Shown: piece by piece, positions 63,747-64,000 of the stretch
Layout of the letters: each line of letters begins with the position of its first letter
How positions within the stretch are numbered: the stretch's first letter is position 1
Origin: Dyadobacter diqingensis
Lineage (GTDB): Bacteria; Bacteroidota; Bacteroidia; Cytophagales; Spirosomataceae
DNA: 64,000 nucleotides
NCBI RefSeq assembly: GCF_024220585.1
Contig: NZ_JAMXKF010000001.1
Coordinates: 1,391,478-1,455,477 of the forward strand
Reading direction: 5' to 3'
Translations under genes and position numbers: made by a program
Notes under the pieces: model-generated
Database searches by the model: none
The model's input: only the letters and a program-made list of their open reading frames with translations
What the model was told of the DNA's origin: nothing

Positions 63747-63866
63747 TGGCGGCTACCTACTTAACCAGGTTTGACCCAAGGATCATCGGCGGTTCCGGGC
63801 TAGGCGCCCCCGGCTTAACTTCTCTGTTCGGGATGGGAAGAGGTGAACACCGGGCCAATAGCCACC
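63747..63866 (-). rRNA. rrf: 5S ribosomal RNA
   Basis: The minus strand reads GGTGGCTATTGGCCCGG at the 5' end, then CACCTCTTCCCATCCCGAAC, GTTAAGCCGGGGGCGCC and GGTAGCCGCCA at the 3' end. GGTGGCT pairs with AGCCGCC as helix I. Length is about 120. It lies after the 23S gene. Confidence 0.96.
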
Positions 63867-63951
63867 AACAAGATTTTCTGTTGATTAATCAACAATATCT
63901 TTGTGAGTGTATAATCAATGTCATATTGGAAGCAAAAGAGAATGAGAAAAA

Positions 63952-64000
63952 AGGTATGCAAGCTGTTGGGTAATTAGTACTGCTCAGCTGAATGTATTTC
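63952..64000 (-). rRNA. rrl: 23S ribosomal RNA, 3' end only (partial)
   Basis: The minus strand reads GAAATACATTCAGCTGAGC, then AGTACTAATTACCCAACAGC, the usual extreme 3' end of Bacteroidota 23S rRNA. The exact 3' end is estimated from where the conserved sequence stops. The rest of the gene lies beyond the right edge. Confidence 0.88.

Noticed and set aside
63692..63973. 93-codon plus-strand ORF near the right edge
   Set aside because: It runs across the 5S gene, the spacer and the 23S 3' end.
1..64000. CRISPR arrays, tRNA genes, insertion sequences and prophage genes
   Set aside because: No spaced direct repeats, cloverleaf with CCA-type arm, transposase or phage gene was recognised in the window.

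Overview
The window looks like a chromosomal segment of a Bacteroidota bacterium, most likely a Cytophagales member close to Dyadobacter. The support is two SusC-type receptors (one with its SusD partner), a protein with a type IX secretion (T9SS) C-terminal sorting domain, DUF1080 proteins, a Bacteroidota histone-H1-like small protein, a DUF4286 protein, ribosome hibernation factor, near-absence of Shine-Dalgarno sequences, and TAnnTTTG-like promoter boxes. The genus is inferred from gene content and protein style, not from a search.

Layout. 1-2900: the 5' part of a SusC receptor running off the left edge (minus), preceded by a 65-aa FecR-like fragment. 3100-7200: an Omp85-type outer membrane protein, a lipoprotein plus cyclophilin pair, and an RmlD-like reductase. 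7300-10500 (minus): a regulatory-domain protein, a lipoprotein hydrolase, isoaspartyl peptidase and an unlisted 49-aa membrane ORF. 10500-17500 (minus): a glycogen-phosphorylase-like enzyme without the PLP lysine, a DUF3500 protein, CysQ, a LacI-type regulator, an Ala/Glu/Lys repeat protein and an unknown.

17600-31500 is a carbohydrate-utilisation locus: DUF1080 (minus), then GH92 mannosidase, LacI regulator, SusC, SusD, DUF1080-PA14 and a propeller dehydrogenase fused to cytochrome c. Three near-identical palindromes of the form CTAAAnCGnTTTAG lie before GH92 and before susC, which suggests the LacI protein controls the locus. 31600-35600 holds a hybrid histidine kinase and a sigma-54 response regulator, convergent with overlapping 3' ends. 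36000-37400 is an AT-rich gene-free stretch with one orphan terminator. 37400-44500 carries the T9SS cargo protein, two Tat-type ferritin-like proteins, a SorA/SorB-like sulfite dehydrogenase pair and a thermonuclease-fold protein. 44500-47750 is an uncharacterised three-gene cluster with two coiled-coil membrane proteins of matching architecture.

47800-63500 is mixed housekeeping: GNAT, FadD, a RelE-type toxin-antitoxin pair, hydrolases, CysM, DUF4286, HPF, MaoC, histone-H1-like protein, a serine-palmitoyltransferase-like enzyme, biotin carboxylase, QueA, IspD, a TPR protein and a methyltransferase. The right edge enters an rRNA operon on the minus strand: 23S 3' end, a full 5S, and a second 5' truncated 5S copy, each 5S followed by a copy of the same terminator.

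The strongest candidate for something undescribed is the cysM leader (52987-53151): a 31-codon ORF with three Cys codons near its end, bracketed by an 8-bp complementary pair and carrying an internal hairpin. It has the look of a cysteine-responsive leader peptide. Next are the phosphorylase homologue with Thr in place of the PLP lysine, the LacI operator trio, and the coiled-coil membrane module.
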